A stretch of 54,006 nucleotides of DNA from an uncultured Clostridia bacterium (GTDB taxonomy: Bacteria; Bacillota; Clostridia; Christensenellales; Borkfalkiaceae), in NCBI GenBank assembly GCA_930989535.1, contig CAKNLK010000016.1, positions 1 to 54,006 on the forward strand, given 5' to 3'. Numbering within the stretch: the first letter of the stretch is position 1; each line of letters opens with the position of its first letter. Under the pieces are notes generated by a model, which saw only the letters and a list, made by a program, of their open reading frames with translations, made no database searches and was not told where the DNA came from. Shown piece by piece: positions 42,627-51,861 of this stretch. The translations under genes and the position numbers were made by a program.

Positions 42627-43970
42627 ATGTTCGAGACTCTGAAAAATGCTTTTAAAGTAAAAGAGATCAGAAAAAAAATCTTTATCACGCTGCTCATTCT
42701 CCTCGTGTACCGGATCGGCTGCTATATACCCGTTCCGGGCATTTCGGCGTCCACCTTTTCGGACTACATTGCGGAGGGGAGCAATAACTTCCTCACGCTG
42801 ATGAGCGCCGTCACGGGCGGTGCGCTCGCCAACGGCACGCTGTTTGCGCTCGGTATCGGGCCGTACATCAACGCGTCCATCATCGTGCAGTTGCTGTGCG
42901 TCGGTATTCCCGCGCTCGAGCGGCTGTCCAAACAGGGCGAGGAAGGCAAAAAGAAAATCGCCCAGATTACCCGCTGGCTCACTCTTTTGCTCGCGGTTAT
43001 CCAGTCGATTGGTATTATCGTCAACTTTGCGAACCAGAGCGGCGCGATTCGCGCAAGCGTGTTCTTCGACCAGACTTGGCTCGCATACATCTTTATGGTA
43101 ATCGTCTATTCGGCGGGCGCTATGCTCACCATGTGGCTGGGCGAGCGCATCACCGAATACGGCGTCGGCAACGGCATTTCCCTCATCATCTTCATCGGTA
43201 TCCTCTCCACGGCGGGCAACATCTTGGTCATCAACCCGATTATGGGCGCCGTTTCCGGTACCGACCCCACGACCGGTGCGAGCTTCGACGGCATTCAGAC
43301 GCTCATCTCCGTCATCGTGTTCTGCGTGATTGCGGTCGTCGTGTTCGGCCTTATCGTCACGGTCGACTTGGCGGAGCGCCGCATCCCGGTGCAGTATGCA
43401 AAGCAGGTCAAGGGCAGAAAGATGTACGGCGGACAGGCGACCGTCATCCCGATTAAAATTTCGGGCAGCGGCGTTATGCCTCTCATCTTCGCGTTCGCGA
43501 TTATCAGCCTGCCTGATCTCATCATGGGTCTGTTCTGGCCGAACAGCAACGCGTATGCAAGTTATCAGGAATGGTTCAGCCAGGGCACCGGCCCTCTCGG
43601 CTGGCTGTATATCCTCGTGCTGTGCCTCTTGATTTTCGCGTTCTCTTTCTTCTACGCGCAAATCCAGTTCAACCCCGAGGACGTATCCAAGAGTATTCAG
43701 CAGAACGGCGGCTTTATCCCCGGCATCCGCCCGGGCAGGCCGACGGCGGACTACCTGAAAAAGATTTCCAACCGCATTACGCTGTTCGGCGCAATCTTCC
43801 TTTCGCTCGTCGCGTTCATTCCGTCGCTTGCGTTCAGCTTTGCGGGCGAACAGTTCGTGAACGTGTTCTCGACGACAGGTATTCTCATCGTCGTCTCCGT
43901 CGCGCTCGAGTTCGATAAACAGCTCCAGTCGCAGCTGATGATGAAGAATTACAAGGGCTTCTTGAAATAA
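42627..43970 (+). CDS. secY: preprotein translocase subunit SecY
   Basis: A 447-residue ten-helix channel of the Sec translocon. The plug and helix 2 region is YRIGCYIPVPGISAS, with ALGIGPYINASIIVQLL, the cytoplasmic loop ERRIPVQYAKQVKGRKMYGG, and PEDVSKSIQQNGGFIPGIRP before the last helices. Partner SecE is at 29149. GGAG precedes the ATG. Confidence 0.98.
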   Translation: MFETLKNAFKVKEIRKKIFITLLILLVYRIGCYIPVPGISASTFSDYIAEGSNNFLTLMSAVTGGALANGTLFALGIGPYINASIIVQLLCVGIPALERLSKQGEEGKKKIAQITRWLTLLLAVIQSIGIIVNFANQSGAIRASVFFDQTWLAYIFMVIVYSAGAMLTMWLGERITEYGVGNGISLIIFIGILSTAGNILVINPIMGAVSGTDPTTGASFDGIQTLISVIVFCVIAVVVFGLIVTVDLAERRIPVQYAKQVKGRKMYGGQATVIPIKISGSGVMPLIFAFAIISLPDLIMGLFWPNSNAYASYQEWFSQGTGPLGWLYILVLCLLIFAFSFFYAQIQFNPEDVSKSIQQNGGFIPGIRPGRPTADYLKKISNRITLFGAIFLSLVAFIPSLAFSFAGEQFVNVFSTTGILIVVSVALEFDKQLQSQLMMKNYKGFLK

Positions 43971-44131
43971 TCTTTCGGCACGCATCCATTCCGCGATGCA
44001 GGGCGCCGCGTTTGCGCGGACGGCGCGCCCCGTGCGCGTTCCTTGCAAAAGTTCGTTCCCCGTATCGCGGGCGATGCCGAAATGCAGATTAAATTGTCTT
44101 AAAACAATCTATACCGTTGCGAGGAGGCAAT

Positions 44132-44755
44132 ATGAATATCATCCTTTTGGGCGCTCCGGGCGCCGGCAAGGGCACGCAGGCGACGCGCATCTCCGAAAAA
44201 TTCGGTCTGCCGCACATCTCGACGGGGGATATCTTCCGCGACAACATCAAGCGCCAGACGGAAATCGGCATGCTCGCCAAATCCTATACCGACAAGGGCC
44301 AGCTCGTCCCCGACGAGGTGACCTGCGAAATCGTCAAGGGCAGGCTGCAAAACGCCGACTGCAAAGACGGTTACCTTCTCGACGGTTTTCCCCGCAATCT
44401 CTTCCAGGCGGAGGAGCTGGATAAATTTTCCAAGGTCGACGCGGTCATCAACATCGACATCGACCTCTCCCTCCTGATGGACAGATTGTGCGGCCGCCGC
44501 GTCTGCAAGGAGTGCGGCGAAAGTTATCACGTCAACTTCTTAAACGGCAAAACCGTCTGCGAAAAGTGCGGCGGCGAGCTGTACCAGAGGAAGGACGACA
44601 ACGAGGAGACGGTGGGCAACCGCCTCAGCGTGTACAGCGAACAGACCGCCCCTCTCATCAAATTTTATTCGGAAAAGGGCGTTCTTTGCAATGTGGACGG
44701 CGTGGGCAGCATCGAAGAGGTGTTTGCACGCATCTGCGACGCTTTGAACAAGTAA
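44132..44755 (+). CDS. adk: adenylate kinase with zinc-binding lid
   Basis: A 207-residue enzyme converting ATP and AMP to two ADP. The P-loop is GAPGAGKGTQ, AMP binding ISTGDIFRDN and LLDGFPRN. The lid carries CKEC and CEKC, four Cys that bind structural zinc as in Gram-positive enzymes. ATG 44132 has GAGGAGG at seven bases; an upstream TTG in frame is unlikely. The 161-base gap after secY has no terminator. Confidence 0.97.
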   Translation: MNIILLGAPGAGKGTQATRISEKFGLPHISTGDIFRDNIKRQTEIGMLAKSYTDKGQLVPDEVTCEIVKGRLQNADCKDGYLLDGFPRNLFQAEELDKFSKVDAVINIDIDLSLLMDRLCGRRVCKECGESYHVNFLNGKTVCEKCGGELYQRKDDNEETVGNRLSVYSEQTAPLIKFYSEKGVLCNVDGVGSIEEVFARICDALNK

Positions 44756-44770
44756 GCGCCGAGAGGCATT

Positions 44771-45514
44771 ATGGTCACAGTCAAAACGGACAGAGAAATC
44801 GACCTCTTGCGCGAGTCCTGCGCCATCGTGCGCGACACGCTCGCCTACGTCGGTTCCAAGATTAAACCGGGCGTCACGACGGCGGAGCTGGACGCGTATG
44901 CGGAGGAATACATCCGCTCGCGCGGCGCGGTTCCTTCCTGCCTCGGTTACTGCGGGTTCCCCGCGAGCATCTGTGCGTCCGTCAACGAAGAGGTCGTGCA
45001 CGGCATCCCCGGCGAGCGGCATCTGCGCGAAGGGGACATCATCAGCGTCGATTTGTGCGCCTATAAGAACGGCTTCCACGGCGACGGTGCCCGTACCTTT
45101 GCGGTCGGGAAAGTGAGCGAGGAAAAGCAAAAGCTCATCCGCGTCACCGAGGAATGTTTTTGGGAAGCGGTCAAAAACCTGCGCGCGGGCACGCCGCTGT
45201 ACGACATCGGCGCAACGGTGCAGGCACACGCGGAAGCGAACGGCTTTTCGGTCGTGCGCGAATACGTTGGGCACGGCATCGGCAGGGAAATGCACGAAGA
45301 TCCGTCCGTCCCGAATTTCGGGAAGCGCGGTACAGGCATCCGCCTCAAAGCGGGCATGGTACTGTGCATCGAGCCGATGATTCTCGCCGGCCGGCGGGAA
45401 GTGGACGTCCTTGCGGACGGCTGGACGGCCGTCACGCGGGATAAAAAGCCCGCCGCGCACTATGAAAACACGGTGGTAATCCGCGAGGACGGCGTCGAAA
45501 TACTCACCATCTGA
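44771..45514 (+). CDS. map: methionine aminopeptidase, type I
   Basis: A 247-residue metalloenzyme that removes the initiator Met. The five metal ligands Asp94, Asp105, His168, Glu201 and Glu232 are all present and each lies three positions before its E. coli counterpart (97, 108, 171, 204, 235). Context segments: ISVDLCAYKNGFHGDGA, GHGIGREMHEDP, CIEPM, YENTVVI. It sits 15 bases after adk, the standard secY-adk-map order. Confidence 0.97.
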   Translation: MVTVKTDREIDLLRESCAIVRDTLAYVGSKIKPGVTTAELDAYAEEYIRSRGAVPSCLGYCGFPASICASVNEEVVHGIPGERHLREGDIISVDLCAYKNGFHGDGARTFAVGKVSEEKQKLIRVTEECFWEAVKNLRAGTPLYDIGATVQAHAEANGFSVVREYVGHGIGREMHEDPSVPNFGKRGTGIRLKAGMVLCIEPMILAGRREVDVLADGWTAVTRDKKPAAHYENTVVIREDGVEILTI

Positions 45515-45542
45515 ATTGCGGCGAGGGTCGCGCGGGAGAGCT

Positions 45543-45818
45543 ATGAAAGTACAGAATCCCGTAATCGGCGGCGTAGCGCAAAGCGTTGCCGGGAGAGACA
45601 AGGGGCGCCTGTATCTCATCGTCGGCGCGGAAGGGGAAAAGCTCCTTTTGGCGGACGGCAAATACAGGCAGGTTTCAAACCCCAAGGTTAAAAACAAAAA
45701 GCACGTCAGGCTGTTGCCGGTCTTTCACGCAGAGATTGCGGAGAGAATCGGGCTGGGCAAAGACGAGAACAGCGAAATCCGTGCCGCGCTCAAAGCCGCC
45801 GCGGAGGAGCGCAAATAA
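45543..45818 (+). CDS. KOW-domain RNA-binding protein (L14E/L27E-like)
   Basis: A 91-residue protein opening NPVIGGVAQSVAGRDKGRLY with a KOW-type motif, then DGKYRQVSNPKVKNKKHVRL, and a helical C-terminus. Small KOW proteins in this slot between map and infA are typical of Firmicutes and are thought to bind RNA or ribosomes; a precise role is not established. GGGAGAG precedes ATG 45543. Confidence 0.85.
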   Translation: MKVQNPVIGGVAQSVAGRDKGRLYLIVGAEGEKLLLADGKYRQVSNPKVKNKKHVRLLPVFHAEIAERIGLGKDENSEIRAALKAAAEERK

Positions 45819-45836
45819 AATTTCGGAGGAAAGATT

Positions 45837-46058
45837 GTGTCCAAAGACGATGTAATCGAAACCGAGGGCAAGATCGTGGAAGCGCTGCCGAACGCTACGT
45901 TCAAGGTGCAGCTTTCCAACGGGCATGTCATCACGGCGTACATTTCGGGCAAGCTGCGCATGAACTACATCCGCATCATACCCGGCGACACTGTAAAGCT
46001 GGAGATGAGCCCCTACGATTTGACCAAGGGCAGAATCACGTGGCGCAGCAAGAGCTGA
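45837..46058 (+). CDS. infA: translation initiation factor IF-1 (GTG start)
   Basis: A 73-residue OB-fold factor that occupies the A site during initiation: [60 protein letters not shown]. The start is GTG eight bases after GGAGGA. Confidence 0.97.
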   Translation: MSKDDVIETEGKIVEALPNATFKVQLSNGHVITAYISGKLRMNYIRIIPGDTVKLEMSPYDLTKGRITWRSKS

Positions 46059-46154
46059 GCGCGGCGCAATTTTCTTTCGGCAGGCCCTCTTTGCGCGGCG
46101 GCTGCCGGGCAGAGCGATTAAGAATCATTCAAAATTATTTCGGAGGAAACAGTT

Positions 46155-46271
46155 ATGAAAGTCAGACCGTCGGTCAAGCCTATGTGCGATAAATGCAAAG
46201 TTATCAAGAGGAACGGCAAGGTCATGGTTATCTGCTCCAAAAACAAGAGCCACAAGCAGAGACAGGGCTGA
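46155..46271 (+). CDS. rpmJ: 50S ribosomal protein L36, zinc-binding form
   Basis: A 38-residue protein read from ATG 46155 after [26 protein letters not shown], ending in [13 protein letters not shown]. Cys11, Cys14, Cys27 and His33 make the zinc site. Normal position between infA and rpsM. Confidence 0.96.
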   Translation: MKVRPSVKPMCDKCKVIKRNGKVMVICSKNKSHKQRQG

Positions 46272-46400
46272 GAGAAGCGAGAAAACAACCGCGGGCGCGA
46301 GGGCTTAGCCGCATCATTCCAATTTTCTGCGGCGGCGCGCGTTCGGAAGAATATAGATAATTACCATTTTATTTAAAACCAAACGGAGGTCAACAGGACA

Positions 46401-46766
46401 ATGGCACGTATTGCCGGTGTAGATTTACCCAGAGAGAAAAGGGTAGAAATCGGGCTCACCTATATTTACGGTATCGGCCTTGCTACGTCGAAGCAAATCC
46501 TCGCGGCGACGGGTATCAATCCCGATACGCGCGTGAAAGATTTGGACGAAAACGACGTATCCAAACTCAGAGAATATATCGACCATAACCTGCGCGTCGA
46601 AGGCGAACTGCGCGGGGAAGTCAACCTCAACATCAAGCGCTTGATGGAAATCGGCTGCTATCGCGGTATCCGTCACAGAAAGGGCTTGCCCGTCCGCGGT
46701 CAAAGCTCCAAGAGGAACGCGCGCACGAGGAAAGGCCCTCGCCGCACCGTCGCGAAGAAGAAGTAA
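46401..46766 (+). CDS. rpsM: 30S ribosomal protein S13
   Basis: A 121-residue head protein: [49 protein letters not shown] and a basic tail. CGGAGG upstream. The 129 bases before it hold no strong terminator. Confidence 0.97.
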   Translation: MARIAGVDLPREKRVEIGLTYIYGIGLATSKQILAATGINPDTRVKDLDENDVSKLREYIDHNLRVEGELRGEVNLNIKRLMEIGCYRGIRHRKGLPVRGQSSKRNARTRKGPRRTVAKKK

Positions 46767-46786
46767 TGCGCAGGAGGTAAAAACAG

Positions 46787-47185
46787 ATGGCAGCAGTGAA
46801 AAAAGCTACGCAGACAAGAAGGCGTAAAGAGCTGAAAAACGTCGACAGGGGCCAGGTGCACATCCAGTCGTCGTTCAACAATACGCTCGTCACGATTACG
46901 GATATGAGCGGCAACGCAATTTCCTGGTCGAGCGCGGGCAGCCTCGGCTTCAAGGGCTCGAGGAAGGGCACCCCGTTCGCGGCGCAGATGGCGTCGGAAA
47001 CGGCGGCAAGGGCGGCAAAGGAGCACGGTCTCCGCTCGGTCGAGGTGTACGTCAAAGGCCCCGGCGCAGGCAGGGAATCGGCGATTCGCGCGCTCGCGAA
47101 TTGCGATTTGGAAGTTACGATGATTACAGACGTTTCGCCCATCCCGCACAACGGATGCAGGCCCCCGAAGCGCCGCAGAGTGTAA
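46787..47185 (+). CDS. rpsK: 30S ribosomal protein S11
   Basis: A 132-residue platform protein: [55 protein letters not shown] and [18 protein letters not shown]. Standard length. Confidence 0.97.
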   Translation: MAAVKKATQTRRRKELKNVDRGQVHIQSSFNNTLVTITDMSGNAISWSSAGSLGFKGSRKGTPFAAQMASETAARAAKEHGLRSVEVYVKGPGAGRESAIRALANCDLEVTMITDVSPIPHNGCRPPKRRRV

Positions 47186-47202
47186 TATAAGGAGAGATAG
47201 AA

Positions 47203-47826
47203 ATGGCAACATACAGAGATTCTAAATGCCGTCTCTGCCGCAGAGAGGGCGCAAAACTCTTTTTGAAGGGCGACCGCTGCTATTCGGGCAAATGCGCTTT
47301 TGAGAAGCGCCCCGTCGCTCCCGGCGCGCACGGCGCCGGCAGGAAAAAGGTCTCCGAGTACGGCCAGCAGCTGCGCGAAAAGCAGAAGACCAAGCGCATC
47401 TACGGCGTGCAGGAGGGGCAATTCCGCAAATATTACGAGATGGCTGACCGCATGAAGGGCATCACGGGCGAAAACATGCTCTCCCTTTTGGAGCGCCGCC
47501 TCGACAACGTCATCTACCGCATGGGCATCGGCGGCTCCCGCGCGCAGGCGCGCCAGCTCGTTAACCACGCGCATTTCTCGGTCAACGGCCGCACGGTCAA
47601 TGTTCCCTCCTACATCGTCAAGGCAGGGGATGTAATCGCCGTCAAGGAAAACCGTAAAAAGGACAAATATTTCGAACAAATTAAAACGATGAAGGTCGGC
47701 AACATGCCCAAATGGCTTGAATTCGACCCCGAAAAACTGGAAGGAAAGGTTATCGAGCTTCCGAAACGGGAAGACATCGACAGTCAGATTGCGGAGCATA
47801 TGATTGTCGAGTTCTACTCCAAATAA
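47203..47826 (+). CDS. rpsD: 30S ribosomal protein S4, zinc-ribbon form
   Basis: A 207-residue assembly-initiator protein. The N-terminus carries CRLC and C-x5-C (CYSGKC), the zinc-binding type. The S4 domain reads [40 protein letters not shown]. Lies with rpsM, rpsK and rpoA as in the alpha operon. Confidence 0.97.
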   Translation: MATYRDSKCRLCRREGAKLFLKGDRCYSGKCAFEKRPVAPGAHGAGRKKVSEYGQQLREKQKTKRIYGVQEGQFRKYYEMADRMKGITGENMLSLLERRLDNVIYRMGIGGSRAQARQLVNHAHFSVNGRTVNVPSYIVKAGDVIAVKENRKKDKYFEQIKTMKVGNMPKWLEFDPEKLEGKVIELPKREDIDSQIAEHMIVEFYSK

Positions 47827-47858
47827 TCAGTAAACGCCGAATAAGGAGGTAACAAGCC

Positions 47859-48815
47859 ATGATCGAAATGGATATGCCCAGAATCGAGGTGGAGGAAAAC
47901 GAGGCGAAGAGCTATGCGAAAATCGTCGTCGAACCGCTCGAAAAGGGCTTCGGTCTTACGATAGGAAACTGTTTGCGGAGGATACTTCTTTCGGCACTTC
48001 CCGGCGCGGCGGTACAGGGCATTCGCTTCTACCCCGACGGGTTGGTCAAGCACGAGTTTTCGGCGATTCCCGGAGTCAAGGAGGACGTCCCCGAAATCAT
48101 CCTGAACCTCAAAACGCTCGCCATTCAGACGGCGTCGACGGATAAAGATTATGTAAAAACTCTGCACGTCTGCAAGGAAGGCCCCGCTGTGATTACGGGC
48201 GCCGACCTTGACCAGGACGCAGAGGTGGAGATTATCAACAAAGACCAGTACATCTGCACGATTGACGAGGGTTCCAAAATCGATATGGAAATCACCGTCG
48301 GCCGCGGCAGGGGATACAAGGGCGCGGGCTCCAACAAGAACCATCCCATCGGCTATATTCCCATCGATTCCATCTATACCCCCGTCAAAAAGGTGAACTA
48401 CAACGTAGAGAGCACCCGCGTGGGGCAGAGCATCGACTATGACAAACTGGTCATGGAAGTGTGGACGAACGGCGCTTTCTCCGCCAAGGAAATCGTGTCC
48501 CTCGCGGCGAAAATCATGCAGGATCACATCGGGCTGTTCGTCAACCTGTCCGATTCCATCAAGGGCATGGATATCCTCGTCAAAAACGAGGACGACAAGC
48601 AGCAGCAGGTTCTGGCGATGGCAATCGAGGATATGGATTTGTCCGTCCGTTCCTACAACTGCTTGAAGCGCGCGAATATCCACACCGTGGAAGATTTAAC
48701 CAAGAAAACCGAGGAAGAGATGCTCAAAGTGCGCAACCTCGGCAGAAAGTCGTTGGACGAGGTCATCTTGAAGCTCGAATCTTACGGCCTTTCATTAGAA
48801 AAAAAGGAGGATTAA
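47859..48815 (+). CDS. rpoA: RNA polymerase subunit alpha
   Basis: A 318-residue subunit. The N-terminal dimer domain (EPLEKGFGLTIGNCLRRILL, SSLPGAAV-like SALPGAAVQGIRF) is joined by a linker to the C-terminal domain (LSVRSYNCLKRANIHTVEDL, LRKVRNLGRKSLDEV-like segment) that contacts activators and UP elements. The only core polymerase gene in the window; rpoB and rpoC are elsewhere. Confidence 0.98.
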   Translation: MIEMDMPRIEVEENEAKSYAKIVVEPLEKGFGLTIGNCLRRILLSALPGAAVQGIRFYPDGLVKHEFSAIPGVKEDVPEIILNLKTLAIQTASTDKDYVKTLHVCKEGPAVITGADLDQDAEVEIINKDQYICTIDEGSKIDMEITVGRGRGYKGAGSNKNHPIGYIPIDSIYTPVKKVNYNVESTRVGQSIDYDKLVMEVWTNGAFSAKEIVSLAAKIMQDHIGLFVNLSDSIKGMDILVKNEDDKQQQVLAMAIEDMDLSVRSYNCLKRANIHTVEDLTKKTEEEMLKVRNLGRKSLDEVILKLESYGLSLEKKED

Positions 48816-48819
48816 CATT

Positions 48820-49335
48820 ATGCCTGGAAAATTGGGCAGAACCAGCGAACAGAGGATGGCCATTTTGCGCAATCAGGCATCCTGCCTGCTCTGGTACGGA
48901 AAAATAGAGACGACGAAGGCCCGCGCGAAGGAGCTGCAGCCGTACGTCGAAAAGATTATCACCGCCGCAATCAACACCTATGACGACACCATCGAGGGCA
49001 GCAAGGTCGTCACCGAAAAGGTGGGCAAAAAGGAGAAAGAGGTCACGGTCACCGTCGTCAAAGACGGCCCGAAGAAGCTCGCCGCCCGCCGCAGAATCAT
49101 GAGCAAGCTCTATGATTTGCAGGAGATTAAGGCGTTCAACGAGAGCAAGTCCGCTTATAAAGCGCGCACGAAGGATGTGGCGCACCCGCTCATCGAAAAG
49201 CTCTTCAATGAAATCGCGCCCAAGTACGCGCAGCGCAACGACGAGAAGAACTGCGGCGGCGGTTACACCCGCATCATTCCCCTCGGCGAGCGCCGCGGCG
49301 ACGCTTCCGAAACGGCAATTATCGAATTGGTGTAA
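48820..49335 (+). CDS. rplQ: 50S ribosomal protein L17, enlarged
   Basis: A 171-residue protein; 113-130 is usual. MPGKLGRTSEQRMAILRNQA and the C-terminal GGGYTRIIPLGERRGDASET are standard. Two insertions, about 25 residues after INTYDDTIEG and about 20 around AFNESKSAYKARTKDVAHP, enlarge the middle. Similar enlarged L17 proteins occur in several Clostridia, so this is a lineage marker rather than damage. It ends the S10-spc-alpha series. Confidence 0.95.
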   Translation: MPGKLGRTSEQRMAILRNQASCLLWYGKIETTKARAKELQPYVEKIITAAINTYDDTIEGSKVVTEKVGKKEKEVTVTVVKDGPKKLAARRRIMSKLYDLQEIKAFNESKSAYKARTKDVAHPLIEKLFNEIAPKYAQRNDEKNCGGGYTRIIPLGERRGDASETAIIELV

Positions 49336-49358
49336 TGGCCGAATCAAACAAATCAGAC

Positions 49359-49387
49359 AAAAAACGGGACGCGCGTCCCGTTTTTTT
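49359..49387 (+). terminator. terminator of the S10-spc-alpha series
   Basis: AAAAAACGGGAC pairs with GTCCCGTTTTTT around GCGC and ends in a T-run. The only strong terminator since the rpsJ leader. Confidence 0.92.
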
Positions 49388-49416
49388 GTTAAAGCACGGG
49401 GTTTCCCTCCGCGCGC

Positions 49417-49613
49417 CGGGCAAGGCGGTTTGCGCGGTTTCGCCGCATGCGGCTATGCGTACGCGCTCGGCAAAAAAATCGTCACGGTGCATCTGCACGA
49501 GGGGAAGTCGAACTGCATGATCAACTGTTCCTGCCGCGCGAACGTGCGGGGGAATGGATAGGCTGCGCGCCTACGATTTTTCCGTTTGCCCGCCCGCAAA
49601 CTATTACGAATAG
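49417..49613 (+). pseudogene. remnant of a nucleoside 2-deoxyribosyltransferase-like gene
   Basis: One frame reads GFAACGYAYALGKKIVTVHL, HEGKSNCMINCSCRANVRG and then stops (49559). The next frame continues MDRLRAYDFSVCPPANYYE to a stop at 49611. The E/C-x-G-Y-A-Y-A-L-G-K-K segment is the signature of the nucleoside deoxyribosyltransferase fold. There is no start or N-terminal half, only this C-terminal scrap with a frameshift. The following bases to 49770 hold nothing recognisable. Confidence 0.5.
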
Positions 49614-49773
49614 TGCGGCGCGGCGAATATGCGGTATCGCGCACAGGGGCGTTTTTCCGGGCGCGGAGGGCTTTTTCTTGAGCCGTATGCGCGGCGAAAC
49701 ATCTGCGGGAACGCGCATTTGTGATAAATAAGCGGAAGTTTGCGTTAATTTTTCCGCAACGGGAAAAAAGTGC

Positions 49774-49802
49774 TTGACGATTTCGGCAAGAAAAGCTAAA
49801 AT
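49774..49802 (+). promoter_or_regulatory. promoter of the cyclophilin-like lipoprotein gene
   Basis: TTGACG (49774-49779), 17-bp spacer, TAAAAT (49797-49802). Leader of about 95 nt, GGAGGG before the ATG. Confidence 0.75.
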
Positions 49803-49903
49803 AGTATGGTAACGGAATCGGATTTTCCGGAGCGATATGTAAAAACAATTTTGCCGCAGTGCCCTGCGCGGGGCGGGCGGCATAGACCATTGCAGGAGGG
49901 ATT

Positions 49904-50824
49904 ATGGCAAAGACCATCATCGGAAAAGCGAGCAAGCTGTTTTCCGTAATCGTCGCGGCGGCGGTGCTCGCGGGGTGCGTTTTCATGTTCTCGGCGTGCG
50001 AGAGCAAAAACCCCGAAATTCGTATCACCGTCTCGTTCAACGACACTGAGTATGAACTCGAATACAAGCTGTACCGCAGCTTTGCGCCGCAGACGGTGGC
50101 ACATTATATTGAGCTGATCGACCTCGATTATTTCAACAACACCGTCATTCACGATTACCAGAGCGACCGCATGATCGGCGGCGGTTTTACCTATGAGGAT
50201 ATGGAAAACGGCGACGTGATGGACGACCTCGAACAGAAGGATTACGACGAAGCGACCACCAATTCCGACGGCTCTTTGAAGCTGAACAACATCTCCGTCT
50301 GGAGCGATGCCGATCGCAAGCAGGCGACCAACCGCCTTTACGGGGAGACGAAAGATAACGGGTTCAGCGTCGAAAACGGCGGCCTGAGCAATACCTTCGG
50401 CGCGCTCGGCGCGTATACCTACGCCACCAAAACGAGCGGCGCTTCGGGCGAAGAGATCGGCATGAATACGAGGGTATACACCCAGCAGTCCAACGGGCAG
50501 GAGGGCGAGGGCGCCTACTATAAGAACAGCTTCCAGGGCATGTTCTATATCTATACGAGCACGACCACTTCTTCCAGCACCAATTACTGCGTATTCGGCG
50601 AGCTGAAGGACGAAGACTCCAACACCGCGCTCAATGATTTGCTCACCGCAATCAGCGACTACGTTGCGGACGAAGCGAACAATCTGGACAGCTTCACCGA
50701 GGAGCTGGACGATTCGTTGGTGCAGGATTCGATGATTACGGGCGGCTCGTACGAACCCGCGGCGAACTTCCTCGTTCCGCAGGTGCGCATCATCATCACC
50801 GACGTGACCGTAACAAAATATTGA
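49904..50824 (+). CDS. cyclophilin-like lipoprotein (putative peptidyl-prolyl isomerase)
   Basis: A 306-residue surface lipoprotein with signal peptide and a lipobox at LAGC (Cys25); a second candidate is FSAC (Cys32). The mature part starts like a cyclophilin: YELEYKLYRSFAPQTVAHYI, ELIDLDYFNNTVIHDYQSDR, MIGGGF. The middle (about 100-230) is long and rich in Ser, Thr, Asn and Tyr. The classical catalytic Arg-Gln pair is not obvious. It may fold exported proteins at the cell surface. Single-gene unit with its own terminator. Confidence 0.75.
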   Translation: MAKTIIGKASKLFSVIVAAAVLAGCVFMFSACESKNPEIRITVSFNDTEYELEYKLYRSFAPQTVAHYIELIDLDYFNNTVIHDYQSDRMIGGGFTYEDMENGDVMDDLEQKDYDEATTNSDGSLKLNNISVWSDADRKQATNRLYGETKDNGFSVENGGLSNTFGALGAYTYATKTSGASGEEIGMNTRVYTQQSNGQEGEGAYYKNSFQGMFYIYTSTTTSSSTNYCVFGELKDEDSNTALNDLLTAISDYVADEANNLDSFTEELDDSLVQDSMITGGSYEPAANFLVPQVRIIITDVTVTKY

Positions 50825-50835
50825 TTGTATGGCAA

Positions 50836-50871
50836 AGAGGGCGCTCCGCAGGGGGCGCCCTCGTATTTTCT
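50836..50871 (+). terminator. terminator after the lipoprotein gene
   Basis: GAGGGCGC pairs with GCGCCCTC around TCCGCAGGGG, then GTATTTTC. Confidence 0.75.
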
Positions 50872-50891
50872 ATATGGGTTAAAACCGCGGG

Positions 50892-50937
50892 AAGGCAGGG
50901 GGGCTTGCGCCGATTCGGCGCAAGCCCCCCTGCCTTT
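50892..50937. terminator. long palindromic terminator before the converging protease gene
   Basis: AAGGCAGGGGGGCTTGCGCC pairs perfectly with GGCGCAAGCCCCCCTGCCTT around GATTC. On the minus strand it follows the protease stop by about 30 bases. Confidence 0.8.
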
Positions 50938-50967
50938 CGTATGCGGATAAAAGCGCATACAATGCGG

Positions 50968-51705
50968 TTATTTGTTTCTCCTCGTCAGCACGGCTACATA
51001 CAGCAGGAAGCGCAGGAAGTAGAACAGGGAAGTAACCAGCGCCGCAACGTAGGTCATGGCGGCGGCGGAGAGCACCTTCGACGCGGCTTTCTGCTCCTCG
51101 CGCGTCACGAGCACGCCCGTCTCGGCGAGCATCTGTTTGGCGCGGCGTGAGGCGTTCAGCTCCACGGGCAGCGTCACGAGCGTAAAGAGGGTGGAAAGCC
51201 CGTACAGGCACACGGCGATAAACACGATTACGTTGCCGATTTCCACGGTGGCAAGCGTCCATTCGAGGATGACGCCGAGGATTACGAGCGGAAAGGCCAG
51301 CATGGAGCCGATGTTCGTCAGCGGCACCAGCGCCTTGCGCAGTTTGTAGGGCAGGTACCCTTCGCTCCGCTGTACCACGTGCCCGACTTCGTGCGCGCAC
51401 ACCGCCACGGCGGCGACGGAGTTGGAGCTGTACGTGCTCTCCGAAAGGGTAACCGTCATCGTGGCGGGGTTAAAGTTGTCCGTCAGCTTTCCCTTTCCGT
51501 GCGCGACGGAAACGTCCGAACAGCCGTTTTTCTCCAACAGCATGCGCGCCACGTCGCTGCCCGTCCAGTCGGTGGAGGTGGGCATGCCGCTGTACTTGTT
51601 GTAGGTGGAATGTACCCGCGCGCTCGCCCACGCCGCCAGAAAGATGCAGGGCAGCAGAATCAATCCCGAAACGAGATAGATGAGATAGATGTCCGAAAAA
51701 AACAT
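50968..51705 (-). CDS. membrane zinc metallopeptidase, YugP family
   Basis: A 245-residue integral membrane protein with an N-terminal helix (LIYLVSGLILLPCIFLAAWA) and three C-terminal hydrophobic spans. The zinc motif His105-Glu106-x-x-His109 lies in VCAHEVGHVVQ, and the third ligand probably lies in VELNASRRA. Pattern and length fit the YugP/DUF3267-like putative Zn peptidases of Firmicutes, whose substrates are unknown. AGAGGAG precedes the ATG at 51705, so the longer upstream frame is excluded. Confidence 0.88.
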   Translation of the reverse strand: MFFSDIYLIYLVSGLILLPCIFLAAWASARVHSTYNKYSGMPTSTDWTGSDVARMLLEKNGCSDVSVAHGKGKLTDNFNPATMTVTLSESTYSSNSVAAVAVCAHEVGHVVQRSEGYLPYKLRKALVPLTNIGSMLAFPLVILGVILEWTLATVEIGNVIVFIAVCLYGLSTLFTLVTLPVELNASRRAKQMLAETGVLVTREEQKAASKVLSAAAMTYVAALVTSLFYFLRFLLYVAVLTRRNK

Positions 51706-51861
51706 AGTGCTCCTCTTTTGCCGAAATTGCGGCGGAGCGAATACTCCCTTCCGCCTGCATTTAGTATACCACGAAACGCGCGGGAAAATCAATCGCCGCG
51801 CGGACATTTTTTCAGCCGCACGGAATGCGCGATAAAGGGACGGGCGCCCCGCAGCGGCTCG

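Noticed and set aside
41832..44048. 738-codon open frame antisense to rpsE-secY
   Set aside because: Same cause. It is rich in Arg, Glu and Asp as antisense shadows are, and has no start signal.
49335..49520. Open frame starting in the rplQ stop (TAATG)
   Set aside because: It reads through the rho-independent terminator and has no ribosome site or recognisable product.
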